Shown here: piece after piece, positions 27,445-37,049 of the stretch
Layout: every line of letters begins with the position of its first letter
Position numbering within the stretch: the stretch's first letter is position 1
Source of the DNA: CALMFT01 sp964563595
GTDB lineage: Bacteria; Patescibacteriota; Gracilibacteria; Absconditabacterales; Absconditicoccaceae
Direction: 5' to 3'
NCBI GenBank assembly: GCA_964563595.1
Contig: CAZLWR010000008.1
Coordinates: 1 to 37,385, forward strand
DNA length: 37,385 nucleotides
Program-made: the position numbers and the translations under genes
The notes under the pieces: model-generated
The model's database searches: none
What the model was told of the DNA's origin: nothing
Seen by the model: only the letters and a program-made list of their open reading frames with translations

Positions 27445-29424
27445 TTATCATCTTACTTGCTGCAATGATGCTGCATTGCTAGGATTATTAGCGTTTCACT
27501 GTGCTATAGCGTTCGATACTAGCTGTCCCCCAGCCGCATTGGCCATCTGTCAATTTCATGATGTCATTGCTAATTGCCTTTGCTGTGCCGATTGCCCACT
27601 TTCAATGTACGCTTGCTTACGCATTTCTATGGCGACATACTTAGCATCTGTGTTAAATGCTTTCTGGTACACTATCAGATACGTCATATGATCTTCATCC
27701 ATAGAATGGACCTCAACTGGCATGTTCCTGTTTATAAGTTCAACCTGTTGCATAGCATCCATTTCCTCCGGTGTTGGTGGTACTTGGATTTGGATTTCTG
27801 CTCTACTCAATCAATTCATCTTCAATAACTTCCTCAATGCATATCTTTTCGAAATCGCTGGTATATTTGGATCCTGCGATATCAAAGGATAGATAGCCAT
27901 ATAATTAGCTTTATTCTTTTCGTTCAAATTATCAACATCTGACTTCTGTAATACAAGTATATCAGGCGTTAATCAGCTGACAAAGTCTTTTTTAGTAAGG
28001 ATAATATTCTGATTACCCAATCATGAGTTAATTCTAATGGTCTTTTTCCCTGATTCAGGAAAATGTTCCATATAACCCCTATACATTAGGAATGCAAAAC
28101 GCTCTTCTCACCGGTTATTGATCTCGTTATGAAGGATAAGTCTTATGTTGGCATTCAATTGAGCACTTTGTGACTCTCTTGCTGTAACATTTCTCTCAGC
28201 CAAGCCTCCCATGGTAAGATCTGACATTCATAGATCCTGTTGTGCTTGACCTTTGAGCATTGCAGGCATATTGTATACTTCACCTGGCATAGTATCCTGC
28301 GGTATCTCATATATGAGGTTTTGTAGTGGTATTGATCCATTCGCAGTATCCACACCAATATATCTTCACCCAAGTGATGGTTTTTCCAATTCTGCTCTAT
28401 TCTTTATTGCGGTAGTATCGTACAATCTATCAGCTCCCAAAGCCATTCTAGAAGCCTTGATAAGCATAAGATTTTCGTACATATTTGCGTGTTTTTGTTT
28501 GTCTTCTATAACATCCGGCACACATATACCAAATGGGTCTCATGGCTCAGGGGACCGAGCATTGATAGCTATAGGAAATTCAATTAAATTTGGATCTGCT
28601 ATCTCTTCTGGCATCACTGGTTCTATCTCTTCGACCCTTATCAGGCGAGTCATGGCATCATCAGTAGAAAACATGAACTTCCTGAGCACCCTTGCTTCTT
28701 CGTCATACAAAGAAGTCATATGGTGATATACAGGAATCTTTTTGTTTGCAGATGTGTCTTGAGATTGATTAATTCATCTATGTTGTTGATCAGCAACTCT
28801 ATTCTTATCGTCTGATGCCCTTGGCTTATCACTTATCCCTTCTATGTTGAAGTAGCTATCATCTGCTTTCAACGAGAAAAGATCACAAAGCATTTCAAAG
28901 CCATGGTATCTGAAATCGTTCTCTATTACTGATCCATCAGGGTCAGGCCACCGACAACGAGGATCTATGATCTGGAAAGTGTTGCACTGACGAACGTGGT
29001 CGTAACCAGTAGCTACTCTGGGTACTGCACCATATCGAAATTTATACCACTGAACCAAATACTTGCGGATGTGCATCTTCATTACTCTTGTATCATGTTT
29101 GTACAAGTTCGTGAAATTTTCAGCAACATCTTCATTCCACACTTCTGCAGTAGAGAATGTCACTTCTGGCTCATCTGTATAGTAGATTGCCAACAACATC
29201 ATCATAAATTGGAAGCATAAGTTAAGGTTAACTCTTTCTTCGTCTTTCGTAGGATTGTTGTACAAGATTACCCTCTCATTGAATAGATCCTTTTTCGTGC
29301 TAAGTTTTTGAAATGCATAGTCACGTTCTGACTTTATTTGTAATAAAATATCTGACTCTGTATGTCAGTATATTCTCTCAACTTTGGATGCTTCTAAACT
29401 AATGACCGGATCAATTTTATCCAT
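27445..29424 (-). CDS. Portal protein
   Basis: A 659-aa protein with the typical size and layout of podoviral-type portals. Features: an N-terminal helical region, FQIIDPRCRWPDPDGSVI, a conserved central part GDPFGICVPDVIEDKQKHA and NLMLIKASRMALGADRLYD, then LGGRYIGVDTANGSI. The C-terminal tail is Gln/Asn/Ala-rich (GQSAQQRQLAMTSGNGQMA). It would form the dodecameric ring at the packaging vertex. ATG at 29424 is chosen; an in-frame ATG at 29508 would add 28 poorly plausible residues. Confidence 0.9.
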
Positions 29425-29841
29425 AGAAGAATCACGATATATATAATCATTATTGATGTAGTGGTTTAGTACGCATTTACAATAGATTTTTAAACAACTT
29501 TTTGACATTTTCGTAAAAGAGAAAACACCTATTGTTTAATGCTTGTGGCATCGTATATCCAAGGGCTTCGGACTAAGATATTTACAATAGGTGTTTATGA
29601 TATGATCTTACTGGTGCGGTATGACATGGGACATATCCCGTTTAAGATGCTATCTGAATAATAGTATACGTTTTCTTGGTGTTTTCAATGCGTTTTTCGG
29701 ACAGTTTTCTGTGTGATTTATTTTTTGTTTTCTGGCTTTGTACCGTAGTTTTTATGTGACTATGCTACGTTCTATCCGGATTGGTATGCAAGTGGAGCAG
29801 TTCGGATAAGATTTTGTACATGATATGGGTAAAATATAACA
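29425..29841. other. Non-coding gap between terminase and portal
   Basis: A 417-bp gap with no credible gene. It contains the end hairpin of the terminase, a 13-bp inverted repeat (29523-29535 with 29584-29596) and a short broken dyad (CTATCCGGAT near 29782 with TTCGGATAAG near 29802). It probably holds a promoter and regulatory RNA for the head operon, or a packaging site. Confidence 0.7.
29523..29596 (-). repeat. 13-bp inverted repeat enclosing 48 nt
   Basis: The arms AAACACCTATTGT (29523-29535) and ACAATAGGTGTTT (29584-29596) are perfect complements. The enclosed region can form a small hairpin (TGCCACAAGCA on the minus strand) and an ATATC/GATAT pair, so a multi-branched RNA is possible. 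It lies in the portal leader. Confidence 0.75.
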
Positions 29842-29852
29842 TTATTTACCCA
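29826..29852 (-). terminator. Hairpin overlapping the large-terminase stop
   Basis: An 8-bp perfect stem, TGGGTAAA with TTTACCCA, 11-nt loop, includes the stop codon at 29842-29844. There is no T-run, so it may be a weak terminator or a stability element for the terminase mRNA. Confidence 0.5.
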
Positions 29853-31314
29853 CAAGGTTATGGTTAGGAGTAATTATTTGTGATTCATTAGGATCTTGTT
29901 CAGACATCTTGAAGAAGACCGTTTCTACCATAACACATCAGTGGCCAAAAGCATCGGCATTATGTGATGCCTTATCGTGCTCAGGTTCGTTGAGGAACAT
30001 ACCCAAGGTCTTATTTCGCTTCTTTTTATACATTCCAAGTTGATTGAATCATTCTGTGCATTTTTCTGTATCAAACCAGGAGTTCTTGAGCACACGTTTA
30101 GTAGAGCTAATTCTATCACTTACTGCTCAAGAGTATGTAGGAACCACAGTGAATAAAAGTCATGCCTCGTATGCTGCTTGTCGTCTGCTCTTAGCTCTTA
30201 CCTGTATAGTATGCCTTATGTCGTGTGGTCCGAAGTGGTACCAATATGTATATCATTTTTTGCTGACAGTGGTTTCCCGTGCATCTACAATACCAACTCA
30301 ATTAAATACATCTCTATCTATCCAGTTCACTTGTTTTCAGTAAACTTGGAAGTACCGCACCACCATATCATCTCATCAACCAGCTCATCATAAGTCTCGG
30401 CATGTGTTCACTTTTAGTGTAGGATCATAGGGCACTTTACAGACTCTCTGCTGTTTTCTGCATACCTCTAGTTCAGTACCATAGTAAGATCACTCAACTG
30501 CTACCTCAAATGCTTCTTTACTACTACTAGGGTATTCACGCTTCATTCTATCTTGGACCACTTCTTCTTTTTTAATATATCGCTTTCTTTGAGGAACGGT
30601 TATTGTGACATCGTTTTCTATAGATATTTTATCAAAATATGCATCCCGCTCTTTAGTAATAACTACATTTGGATCATCTAAAACATATTTCTCTTCTTCA
30701 TATCGTGCAAAGAAGTGGTATGAAAAGTCTAGTGCAGATAACCAACTGTAGTCTCACTCAACAGGATTAGCAGCATTGCGCAAGGACTCTGCATTCTTGC
30801 ATATCTCATAAAAGTATCACTCATTTCATTCTGCAGTGCTTTCAATAATGAGCTCTTGATTAATTCAAACTGAGTTTATGGCTCATGTCACAATCTCTTC
30901 GGCTTTATCTTTGAACTTAGCACACGTCTTTCAGAACTCAGTAATATGTAATCTTTGGAGCGTGGTTCATCTTCATCAAACTCATACTGATATAGTTGAC
31001 CATGTATGATCCGGTGCTCATTTCAGCTTAACAGACAATTCATTGGCATTATCAGCTTTCACATCGTACATGTTTTTGAACTCTCTAGGCAAACCATCAA
31101 ATGCACGCTTAATTATTTTATCAAAGATCTTTCTCACTGTTCCTTTATCTTGTGCAATGATATGACAGTTAAAAGCAGCATTAGTCAGAACACGGTCCAA
31201 ATCCTCAATGCCAAAGAATGTGGTTGATCATACTTGCCTAGCTTTCAGTGCCACTTTGCGGTTGTGCGGATCATTGAATAATCTCCTTTGGAATTTGTTC
31301 AATTTGAGTTTCAT
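29842..31314 (-). CDS. Terminase large subunit
   Basis: A 490-aa ATPase-nuclease that pumps DNA into the head. The start MKLKLNKFQRRLFNDP is typical. Walker A-like KARQVGSTT lies at residues 24-32, with its Gly coded by UGA. Next come GGRGTTLQRLHITEFG (Walker B/coupling region, near 115-130) and ELIIESTAEGNEGYFY. The RNase H-like nuclease begins VPYDPTLKV, followed by DLGGAGGDD, and ends near EHDKASHNADAFGH. At least eleven UGA glycines fall in the last 190 codons, many at family-conserved Gly. The gene overlaps the small terminase by 77 bp. Confidence 0.97.
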
Positions 31315-32251
31315 TAGGACTCAATTTTCATCAGCTATCCGGTACAGATTCTGTAACCTCCATAGAGGGTCAGCTAGTAGATGGTATGGTATTTGGTTGT
31401 TGTCTTGCATTTCGGAGGTCGAGTAAAAGTGTTGATAAATCATTAGGTTGATTCTTTTCGTCATCTTCTTTTGGTTCTTTTCGTCCAAAGTTAGTTTTCA
31501 GTGCAAATATAGCTCATGCAACATTATTTCACTTTAATGCCATCTCGTATTCTCTCTCAATTAACATCCTAGCTCTTTTTATGGAGTAGCCGAATCCTGG
31601 CTTCTTTCAATACTCATAGAATGATTGTTTGTCTGCAAATCATAAGAACAATACCAGGTCTACCAATCCTATCATTGGCATACATTGTTGCTCTATTTCC
31701 TGTGTGCCATCAGGATGCGTTATAAGTTTTTGAGATACCACTCTTTTACTGAATCATCCTGCAAAATACTCTTCTATTTTTTTGTCTAATTCTTCCGGTG
31801 TTGCATAGTCCGGGGGAGCTCAGCACACCTTAAAATTGTTCATAGGCATGAGAGTAACTAGGTTATCTAACTTTTTTGCTGCTTTTTCTGGTATAACATC
31901 ACCAGTCGGCTTAGGAATGGCTTGTTGCAGCTGTTTTCTTTCGTTTTCTACATTTTTTTTTTGTTGTATTTTTCTAGCACTTTTAGGGTGCGGTATCTTT
32001 GTGCTTAAAGACTGAGTTTTTCACACTTTTTGGCCTTCTTTTTTAGTGGTTGTTTTATTTCACTTTGCACTATCTCACATTGTGCTTGCTGTCGTTGCTT
32101 TCTCGTTTTTGGATACTGTATTTTTGTTATTTTTTTTTCACTTTGCACTGTTTTTTCTTCTTTTTTTCTTTTTTTTGATAACTGAAATTGCTTGTATATC
32201 AGACAAGAGGTCTTGGCTTGGTAATGCTGTTTTCTGAGTTTTTTTGACCAT
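31238..32251 (-). CDS. Terminase small subunit
   Basis: A 337-aa protein. The first 120 residues are Lys/Gln/Glu-rich and basic. The core YATPEELDKKIEEYFAG, PMIGLVDLVLFLGFADKQSF, GYSIKRARMLIEREYEMAL and NNVAGAIFALKTNFGRKEP matches the DNA-recognition subunit of many phage terminases. It should bind the packaging start site and recruit the large subunit. Its end overlaps the large-subunit start, the usual order. Confidence 0.9.
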
Positions 32252-32271
32252 GTATTTTTATGGGTTTTTGC

Positions 32272-32832
32272 TTACTTATAAAATTCGTTAAGGTATCAAT
32301 ACCATCAGTTCGCATAAGCATCTTCTTCATCATTGAGTCTTTTATGGTCTAAGAAACGAGCTATGTATTGTTTCGTGTTTGGGTGAAGTAACATATTAAA
32401 CATGTTTTCTTCATAGAAAGCATACACCTCAAATCGGTTACAATACTTATACTTTCGTATATCTTCTTGTTTCATAAATGTCCTGCCTGTTCACCACCAA
32501 TCGCACAACATTTCTTTGATGTATTTTTCAGGCATCTCCAATGGAGTGATCTGTGTCTTTTCTATAAGTACCCAGTATTCCGGATGATGTTTGTTATATT
32601 TTTGATGATGATTTCGTGCATAGTTTATACCATCTTTATTAGGATCTCATTCCCTTTTGTTCAAATAGTAACGCTCCATATATCCAAAAAACTCACTAGG
32701 ATGGAATTTACTCAAGTCATGCACTATTCACTGCCGGTACAATCACATTCTGAAACAAGCAATCCCTACATAATACTTGTGCCTTAGAACATACTTAGTA
32801 TATTGCAAACAAGCTAATATATATTTTCGCAT
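32272..32832 (-). CDS. DUF5662-like protein
   Basis: A 186-aa protein. The pattern LRHKYYVGIACFRMGLYRQG, then IVHDLSKFHPSEFFGYM, then RNHHQKYNKHHPEYW and PEKYIKEMLCDWWG matches the DUF5662 family, whose conserved His/Asp residues suggest a metal-dependent, HD-like hydrolase. The metal-ligand candidates His-Asp (VHD) and the HH pairs are all present. Its role in phages is not known to me. It lies just before the small terminase. Confidence 0.85.
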
Positions 32833-32926
32833 TTTTGTTTTTTAATAAATAGGGATAATTTTTTGCTAGAATTGAACGTATTGATTGTATAGGTCTCGTA
32901 CGTAAGACATATAAGATCTGATTATA

Positions 32927-33439
32927 CTAGACCGATAAAGCCTTGTCTATTTTTCTATTGTCTTGCTCCTTCAAGCGGTCTTTTATGGATTTATAGATGT
33001 CTAGTATTGGTTGAGGGTTAATGATCTCTGCTAGAGTCAGATTTCTCGGTCTTCGGTTTAATAAGATATCGTGTTCTAATTGAGGCACCACGTCATTATG
33101 TAGACCGTCCTCCTGAAACTGTCCAAAAGAGTCATGTAATCGTTGCAACATATCACCAATCTTAGCAGGATGGCCATGTATATTGGTGATATAATTGATA
33201 TCGCTATTATCATTTATGGCTGCCGCCCTATCAATATATAGTTCCCGTACGTCACTACCTATCAGTACATTAACACATCAGTCTTTTGGATATGATACTA
33301 CCAGCACTCTGTTCATCACTTGATCCGCTTCTATCCAGCTGTCAGCCTCTACCAAAGCATCTACTACACATCATGGAGTAAGTGCCTTACTGGTAATATC
33401 GTGACACATTGCCCTTATTTCGTTTTCTAATGTATTCAT
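32927..33439 (-). CDS. Protein of unknown function
   Basis: A 170-aa protein starting MNTLENEIRAMCHDITSKAL. Acidic and helical overall, with KIGDMLQRLHDSFGQFQED and NPQPILDIYKSIKDRLKEQ in its second half. Its ATG overlaps the upstream stop by 1 bp. No family recognised. Confidence 0.8.
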
Positions 33440-33786
33440 TAGTTAATAAGATCAAATAAATATTCTTTGTACTTTTTTGTTGTTATTACTAACGATTCAC
33501 TTTTTTTTTGTATATAGAATGATACTTCAACTGCTCATGTCACTTGGTTTGTTCCTGTATTCATAACAAGTGAGAATCACTTGTGTTGCTGTATATAAGT
33601 ACGTAATCTATCTCTTAATCCTTTTATCTTTTTCTCCCATAGATCTGCTATATGAATATTGTTTATATCCAGTAGTGGTATGGTGTATTTTTTTAGTAGT
33701 ATTGATTCTTTATGTTTTAGGTTTTTTGTAATTGTAATAAAAGTCCTGTTTATATCATAAGGACTAGATAGATTCAGGAAATCCAT
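33439..33786 (-). CDS. Protein of unknown function
   Basis: A 115-aa protein starting MDFLNLSSPYDINRTFITIT. A UGA-coded Gly follows IQQHK. The pattern alternates short strands and helices (ILLKKYTIPLLDINNIHIAD, VTGAVEVSFYIQKKSES). No family recognised. Confidence 0.78.
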
Positions 33787-33831
33787 TCAAGAATAATAAA
33801 AATATATAAATAATAAGAAGGCTATTGCGTG

Positions 33832-34464
33832 CTAGGGCAGTTCTTTTCAGTGAGCTGTGCTATCCGAGTATCAATCCGTTTTGGAGTATGGAATTACAAT
33901 TCTTTTTGAGGCACTATCTTGTTTCTTCTCTACATTATATGGAGGACTTTTCCATTCTAATAAACATCTGGGACAATACTTCTTGTCTATGAAATTTCCG
34001 TAATCATCTTGTACAGTCTTTAAATCAACTTGATCGTATCAGCAGTTGCAGCATTTAAATACTGGTTCTTTTGTATCTTCCATTCATCTCTCCATATCCG
34101 CTTGTTGTCTACTAATCATAGCCTTAGCAAAGTCTATCTTATTTTGTTTATCTCATAAGAAAGCTAAAAATGCCTTATATACTCATCGGCCATCGTTGAT
34201 AGTTTGTCAGTTATAGGTAAACAATCCGTCTTCTAGCACTAGAGTATCTTTGCCTTTATTAGTCATAGTGATCTTTTTTACATGGTTGTCTATCTTAAGA
34301 CCATTTCATTTGATAACCGACTTTGATCTTTCTTGTTCTGATAACTCATACCTAGCGCTAGCCACAGCATTGTAAGTCATACGTCTTTCATCGTTTTCCG
34401 GAAAGTAATCATTGTACTGCGTGATAAGTAACTCAATCAAGTTTAGTAAAAGTTCTGGTTTCAT
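33832..34464 (-). CDS. Protein with C-terminal zinc ribbon
   Basis: A 210-aa protein. The N-terminal 120 residues are helical and charged (MKPELLLNLIELLITQYNDY). Near residue 150 there is FKCCNCGYDQ and about 20 residues later KKYCPRCLLEW, a C-x2-C/C-x2-C zinc ribbon. The tail is basic. The ribbon suggests DNA or RNA contact. Function unknown. Confidence 0.8.
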
Positions 34465-34880
34465 GGTGATTTATAACTAAAATAAATGTTTCCTTTATTT
34501 GATGGTCATTTTATATTTCTTTCTGATTCTACCCTAAGCCTCACAAGTTCAGGGTCTTCACCTGTTATTCAATATTTGATCATTATTCTCTCAAATGTAG
34601 TCAATTTATGGATCTTAAATTGGTATTTTACTCTTTGTGCTAATGTAAACATATCGTCATCTAGGATTGTTACCAGATGACCATCTCAGCTGAATATAAC
34701 CACCTTTCTTGCCTTCTTATTGGCTTCTAGTACAAATCTTATTGCGATTCTACCAGTATTTATGGATTTGTAACAAGCAACCATGTGATTGATAGCTGCT
34801 TTCCTTATAGCTTTCAGTCTTTTAACTTGGGTCCTTTCGAGCATACGCTTAACACCATGGTTAGTCTTGTCTAACTTCAT
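34443..34880 (-). CDS. Basic protein of unknown function
   Basis: A 145-aa basic protein starting MKLDKTNHGVKRMLERTQVK. Strands and helices alternate (AIRFVLEANKKARKVVIFSG, DGHLVTILDDDMFTLAQRVK). A UGA-coded Gly is in VIFSGDGH. Overlaps both neighbours slightly. It may bind nucleic acid. No family recognised. Confidence 0.78.
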
Positions 34881-35143
34881 GGTCTTAATTCAGGTATTAA
34901 ATCAAATAAAGCAAAAAAATGCATCTCGCCTTGGTGGTCCACTACACAAACTGACGGGACTTGTTGCATTGCAGGCTGATCAAAAGTACTATAAACATCA
35001 AGACTGATCAGTCATTCTATAAGAACACATCAGTTTGATCAGTTTTCTATGCTTCTTTTTTCCAGTTGTTCTATCACTAAACAGCGCACTGCACCTCGTT
35101 CTAGTGCTTTTTTCTTTCAAAACCATTTCGTAAGAAACCCCAT
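34871..35143 (-). CDS. Small protein of unknown function
   Basis: A 90-aa protein starting MGFLTKWFGKKKALERGAVR. Three GATCA-containing words inside its coding region give it a repetitive look at DNA level, but they are simply codons. Several UGA glycines (FGKK, NGSNG, IEGL). No family recognised. Confidence 0.7.
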
Positions 35144-35167
35144 TGTATAATAAGATTAACTAGTAAA

Positions 35168-35407
35168 TTAACGTGGTAACGCTGCTAATCAAAATGTTAT
35201 ATGGTTGTGGTCGATTTTGTGCAGTAATGCTATTGCAGAACTGTAGTCAGTAACAAAGGGTGAATGTGGCTCACCAATTACAAATTTCATGTCAACGAGT
35301 TTCTCACTATTCTCGTACAGATAGGTGAGTAATCAATCCATAGGTAAACGCAAGGTTAATACAGTAACACCTTTATTCTCTAATTTAGCCACATCCGCAT
35401 TGAACAT
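35168..35407 (-). CDS. Small protein of unknown function
   Basis: A 79-aa protein starting MFNADVAKLENKGVTVLTLR. It shows a mixed alpha/beta pattern and ends ITFGLAALPR. It lies 20 bp upstream of the ATG-proximal region of the preceding entry in transcription order. Function unknown. Confidence 0.72.
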
Positions 35408-35426
35408 AATACTATCAGGTAGCTGA

Positions 35427-35639
35427 TTAATACGGGTTTAATCCTAAGTGCTTTCTTGCCACTTCTACACGTACCTGATGAACGTAGTTATCAAAATGTG
35501 CCTTACTTTTTTTCCTGGCTTTTGTCATTTTCTTGTTTTTCATCTTCACGTTTTTACGTCTCTCTTTTCTATTTGGCTTACGTGTTGGTGGCTGTATCTG
35601 GCCATTGGCAGCTGTGTAATCTGTATTTAGTAATTCCAT
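35427..35639 (-). CDS. Very basic small protein
   Basis: A 70-aa protein from ATG at 35639. Residues 20-50 are almost all Lys/Arg (RKPNRKERRKNVKMKNKKMT). Such stretches bind nucleic acid, so a DNA- or RNA-binding role is likely; it could help condense or package DNA. A TTG at 35687 is an alternative start, but the ATG fits better. Confidence 0.75.
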   Translation of the reverse strand: MELLNTDYTAANGQIQPPTRKPNRKERRKNVKMKNKKMTKARKKSKAHFDNYVHQVRVEVARKHLGLNPY

Positions 35640-35658
35640 GGTATGTAATACAAATAAA

Positions 35659-36042
35659 TTATTGTTTAACTGGTCACATCGATTCAAGCTTGAATATCAA
35701 AGCATATGTTCCGGAATCGTTTGCACAAGTTTGTAACCATAACACTCAAGGCTGAATGGCCAGTTGTATTCTTGAGGTTTTTATGTGCTCAAATGAGTAT
35801 GTTTTCACTACATACTTGCATCACTCAAAAATGACTACATCGCCAGTCGATAGCAGTCATATCTTCCTTCAAAGCCTTTTATAGTTATGAGCAGCAACCA
35901 ATCTTATTTGGTCGCATCACTTACCTGTCCCTATATCATTTACATATGCACCGTTATTCATGTCTACAATCTTTTGTAGATCTGCTCTTGGGGCATTCCA
36001 TAAACCTGTAGCTAGTGCGATTCAAAATAGTGTGTTAAGCAT
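35659..36042 (-). CDS. Sortase-like protein
   Basis: A 127-aa protein. The pattern IRLVAAHNYKRLGRK (His52), LLSTGDVVIFEGCKYVV, IQLAIQPG and LWLQTCANDSG (Cys106) follows the order of sortase transpeptidases: catalytic His, then a 'GD' loop, then LxTC. The usual Arg after the Cys is not obvious (the region reads SGTYALIF). A hydrophobic N-terminus (MLNTLFGIALATGL) may be a signal or anchor. Sortases link surface proteins to the wall; here it could remodel the host surface or attach a phage protein. Tentative but worth testing. Confidence 0.65.
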
Positions 36043-36063
36043 AGTTTCTCGACTATATAAAAA

Positions 36064-36528
36064 TTATTGTAGTAAGTATATTTTTGCTTTACCAGTATAA
36101 CATCATATTCACTTTTTTATGTTATTCACTCCAGTATCTCAATAGCCGCACCAACTGTCTAAGCGTAATTTTTTTATATCTCATCATCTATCTTTGCAGA
36201 TACCATATTGGACTCACCAGTGGAACACTAACTTGATCTTTGTATCAAATGGGATTTCAGGGGGACAACTGTACACATAACCTATATCTTCATCAGCAAG
36301 AATGTGTCCGTTTGCTGTATCTTTACACTTTTCCTCACTACCTCAACAATTCATAGCGAGATCATGCATTCTACTAACATAATACTTCTTTTGTCATTTT
36401 ACCGGGCTGTAATACCTGGATAACTGGAATTCTCCTGCATAGGTTTCTTGTACTTTTGGCACTTGTAGTATTTTTGCGGATGTTATGCAAGGTAACAACA
36501 GTAGCACAACAATAAATAGTGTTCTCAT
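36064..36528 (-). CDS. Secreted 3D-domain (cell-wall) protein
   Basis: A 154-aa protein. A signal peptide MRTLFIVVLLLLPCITSAK is followed by a domain with DIGYVYSCPPEIPFDTKIKL and GICKDRGGDIKKLRLDSW. The second part matches the '3D' motif (Asp-x-Gly-Gly-x-Ile-x3-R-x-Asp) of double-psi beta-barrel lytic transglycosylase-like proteins, and the first matches the preceding 'V-P-x-x-I-P' loop. Several Cys suggest disulfides outside the cell. It likely acts on peptidoglycan or the envelope of the host or of its prey cell. Confidence 0.78.
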
Positions 36529-36546
36529 AAAATAATCATGACTAAA

Positions 36547-36654
36547 TTACTTTTCTCGAAACTGCTTTGTTAGAACAAATATTGGGATCTGGGTCTTTTT
36601 TCTTGGTGGTAAAGTTATAGCAAATATTATCACTACCACAATAAGAATATTCAT
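36547..36654 (-). CDS. Membrane mini-protein
   Basis: A 35-aa peptide: one membrane helix (MNILIVVVIIFAITL) and a basic tail (PPRKKTQIPIFVLTKQ). It lies 18 bp from the 3D-domain gene and may help export or regulate it. Short, but flanked by similar peptides. Confidence 0.55.
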   Translation of the reverse strand: MNILIVVVIIFAITLPPRKKTQIPIFVLTKQFREK

Positions 36655-36680
36655 TTTTTAAAGTTACAAATTACATTTAA

Positions 36681-36742
36681 ATACAAATAGTAGCATAGTA
36701 TTTAGAGCAAGATTACGTATGCTGCTATGCTACTATTTGTAT
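36681..36742 (-). repeat. 18-bp perfect inverted repeat
   Basis: The arms ATACAAATAGTAGCATAG (36681-36698) and CTATGCTACTATTTGTAT (36725-36742) are exact complements around a 26-nt loop. The dyad overlaps by 3 nt the conserved hairpin at 36740-36763, so the two may compete. It lies in the 113-bp gap between two membrane-peptide genes. A terminator/attenuator or protein-binding site is possible. Confidence 0.85.
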
Positions 36743-36763
36743 CAGTGAGTTTCCCCACTGATA
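36740..36763 (-). other. Conserved hairpin, second copy
   Basis: An 8-bp stem (36740-36747 with 36756-36763), loop AGTTTCCC on the plus strand, beginning 4 nt after the TAG of the membrane-peptide gene at 36768. Compared with the copy after the capsid gene, the stem bases differ but pairing is kept and the loop differs at one base. Confidence 0.8.
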
Positions 36764-36767
36764 AGAT

Positions 36768-36878
36768 CTATACTCTGAGCCACGATTGGATCCACAATAC
36801 TAATCAAGTCAGCACAAGCGACCATATAAATATCATAGCAATAACATAACAACCAGGCAATTTGTCAGAAGACTTCAT
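36768..36878 (-). CDS. Membrane mini-protein
   Basis: A 36-aa peptide: polar start MKSSDKLPGC, then one membrane helix (YVIAMIFIWSLVLTGLVLWI). It stops with TAG, followed 4 nt later by the conserved hairpin. Its ATG overlaps the upstream stop (TAATG). Possible small holin or envelope peptide. Confidence 0.6.
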
Positions 36879-37033
36879 TATTTGCCAAATTTATAAGTAA
36901 ATGCTAGCACTAAGGCTAGTAGTCAGACTAGTCATACAAATACTGTGAATTGACCAATCGTATCATTGGCCTTTTCATAGGTGCTTCTACCTGTTTGTTC
37001 AATTAATGGGATTTGCTGTACTTGTGAGGTCAT
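36878..37033 (-). CDS. Small membrane protein
   Basis: A 51-aa protein starting MTSQVQQIPLIEQTGRSTYE, then one membrane helix (FTVFVGLVGLLALVLAFTY) and a short basic end (KFGK). It is translationally coupled to the next gene through a TAATG overlap. Function unknown. Confidence 0.7.
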
Positions 37034-37049
37034 AAAATACTGTTAAAAG

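Noticed and set aside
29425..29508. Longer portal N-terminus from ATG at 29508
   Set aside because: The 28 extra residues are Cys/Tyr/Asn-rich and unlike portal N-termini, and the typical AT-rich leader lies before ATG 29424.
34970..35045. Repeated GATCA words that look like operator sites
   Set aside because: They lie inside the 90-aa gene and are explained by its codons; spacing is irregular.
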